Below are positions 62,201 through 64,000 of a stretch of DNA of 64,000 bases, piece by piece (position 1 is the stretch's first letter; each line of letters starts with the position of its first letter). Both the position numbers and the translations under genes were made by a program. The DNA comes from Trochalopteron elliotii. Taxonomy: Eukaryota; Chordata; Aves; Passeriformes; Leiothrichidae. Under the pieces are notes generated by a model. The model saw only the letters and a list, made by a program, of their open reading frames with translations. It made no database searches and had not been told where the DNA came from. The stretch is taken from assembly GCA_024734555.1 (NCBI GenBank), contig JANPWX010000537.1, forward strand, positions 1,512,682 through 1,576,681, read 5' to 3'.

Positions 62201-64000
62201 AGAGGTCTTTTGTAACCACTCCTCAGGAGCTTGTTTTCAAACACTCAGGCAGCAGGCTGCAACCCAGGAGGATTTGCTTTAATTACTTATTTGAATATCT
62301 GTGCTATGTATTGTCTTGTAGTTTTGCTTCAGTGATGCTCAGCTTGCCTAATTTGCCAGAATTTCCCAAAACTTGAGTATGGAAAAAATGTCAGTGGCGT
62401 TCTGTGGCACTTCAGTTCTCATCACACATATCCATGTAGTCAGCATTTTCTCACAACCAAGCAGCACTGATGGCAGTGCAGCTGGCAGATGGGCGAAGAG
62501 AGCTTTAGTTTTATAAACAATGTTTTCTTGCCTTTTTTTTTCTTGCTTTACCTCAGGGAACAATCAAGCATAGGATTAAAAATGTTTCCTTGTTTTTGAA
62601 AACCAATAAGAGCAATATACTTAAAATTGCAGCAAAAGCAGCTGCAAGTTGTCTTCCTAGCTCTGGTTTGAGACTAACTAATCTCTGAAGGATTTACTTA
62701 TTTGGTAGTATTAATTTAACTTGGGAAAGCTGGCAATATTAAATTAAATTGTGAAAACTCCTGCAGGAAAAAAACCCCAGCTTTAGGGAAAAGATAATGA
62801 TTCTATGCTATTTAGTTAATTATCAAAGAAATTGAGTGTATTTCACGAGCAACAAACCTGGAGTAGTTTCCTCAGAAGTTTTACTTTTCAGAAAAAGGCA
62901 TCCACCATTTTGGAGAAGTCTAGAAGCCTATTATAGTATTTCCACTTCAAGAGGTGCATTTTTCCCACAAATCCATGTTCATAACTCATAATGTAAAAAA
63001 GACCAGATTTATTTAATCTAAAAATTAAGTGTCCTCAGGGCAAAGAACTTGTTAATGGGAAAAAAATACGGGTTTTGAAAAACAGTCAAGTTTGGGGTTT
63101 TTTTGTGTTATGCTTCGCTGAGAAAACTGCATGTTTTTGGGAAAGAGGTAATTTCTTTCTTGAAGTATTCATGCAACAATAAACAAATCTTGCCCCACTG
63201 CATGTCAGACAAGTACATTTTTTAATACAGCTAAAAGGGGGTAACATCTCTTGATACTATTTCAAGCTCAGAGACCTATTTCCTGCCTTTGGTTTCTGCT
63301 ACCAGTATGGAGTTTGGCTTTGCTGGCAAGCTGTGGCGTGCTGTTTCCTTTGGGCAGCAAAGCCTTAACAAGCCCCGATGGTTTTCCTTTATTCCCCTAA
63401 ATGATCATGTTTCCTACTTTCAAAGTTCAGGATCTGCTTGCTCAGTGGCAGCTCTTCACCATGAGAAGGATTAATTACATAAAATCAAAAAGAGTTCTTT
63501 CAAGGGACCTGTTCTTTAATAGTGCCAATGTTGCTGGAGCTCAGAGAAACCTCCTTTGGGGAGCTGTTTTTATAAAGTAACAAAGAAAAGAGGGAGATCA
63601 TAGCCAAACACAGGGAGACCCAAACCCAACACAGTACGTTATCTTTAGTGTTCACTTTTTCTGCTAAAACTGAGTTCTTTAGTCTGCAAGACTGTATTCG
63701 TTTTTTTGTTCTAATCACCTTTACATACCCTCTCATGTTCTATTTTATCTACCAACCCCTTTATATATAGTGAAAAGCAAGCAAGTCTGCTTCACAGACC
63801 ACCATAGTGTAGACAGACTGTCATGCTGTCCTGGGACAGACTGGACCTAGATCAGGTCTGCTGGAAAATACTGGATATAATGCCTTCCTTTGGAAACAGT
63901 CAGCTATTTCAGAGGGTGGCACTACCAGAATCAAACCTTGGAAAAGGCCAGAGCAGTTCATTTTGCTGGGGTTTAGGAAGGTGCTACATGCAAGTGAAGA
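56241..64000. other. Intron sequence, nothing recognised
   Basis: AT-leaning intron to the window edge. Frames up to 130 codons (62030 region, plus) lack domains. No ST7 exon 2, retroelement end or RNA gene was seen. A short AT-rich run lies near 57645-57670. Confidence 0.5.

Larger units (their letters stand above)
362..64000 (+). other. ST7: ST7 intron 1 (long isoform), incomplete at the right edge
   Basis: The intron begins GTAGGCTG after exon 1. No sequence resembling ST7 exon 2 was found up to 64000, so the intron is at least 63.6 kb. Very long first introns are known for mammalian ST7. It carries an internal alternative first exon (39889-39910) and a sparse set of CR1 and LTR insertions. 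Open frames within it are short, lack recognisable domains and occur on both strands at random. Confidence 0.85.

Noticed and set aside
62000..64000. Search for ST7 exon 2 near the right edge
   Set aside because: No sequence starting TGTCCATGTT-like or encoding S-M-F-L-N-T was found here or elsewhere in the intron.

Overview
The window reads as bird nuclear DNA from the 5' end of one large protein-coding gene. The main evidence is a GC-rich promoter followed by a 50-codon exon that I recognise as coding exon 1 of ST7 (suppression of tumorigenicity 7). Almost everything downstream is the long first intron, which continues past the right edge. The avian assignment rests on several CR1 (chicken repeat 1) fragments, one ending in the CR1 octamer ATTCTGTG, and on solo LTRs of types common in bird genomes. 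I cannot name the species.

Layout. Positions 1-480 form a CpG-rich, TATA-less promoter and 5' UTR; ST7 coding exon 1 is 211-361, with a splice donor at 362. Positions 362-64000 are intron 1 of the long isoform. Within it I see CR1 pieces near 18270, 18855-19200, 28560-28700, 45226-45300 and 49860-50908. There are three LTR-like insertions: 15781-16817 with 5-bp target duplications, 20685-21070 with a tentative 4-bp duplication, and 50386-50893 with 6-bp duplications. The last lies inside the tail of the 49.9-50.9 kb CR1. There are also a few simple or AT-rich repeats. I found no tRNA, rRNA, CRISPR or other protein-coding gene. The many 60-200 codon open frames look like chance frames in intron and repeat sequence.

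The most interesting find is a second, hidden start for the same gene about 39.5 kb downstream. A tiny coding segment at 39889-39910 reads M-F-G-T-E-S-S plus one base and stops at a strong donor (T|GTAAGT). It has the same splice phase (1) as exon 1, so it can join the same exon 2. Upstream is a local CpG-rich patch with a perfect cAMP-response element (TGACGTCA, 39492-39499), which suggests an alternative promoter. Using it would replace the first 50 residues, including the first membrane segment and a potential N-glycosylation sequon, with seven residues. I recall a mammalian ST7 isoform with the same short N-terminus, so this is probably a conserved alternative first exon rather than something new to biology. 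It is, however, invisible to ORF-length searches.
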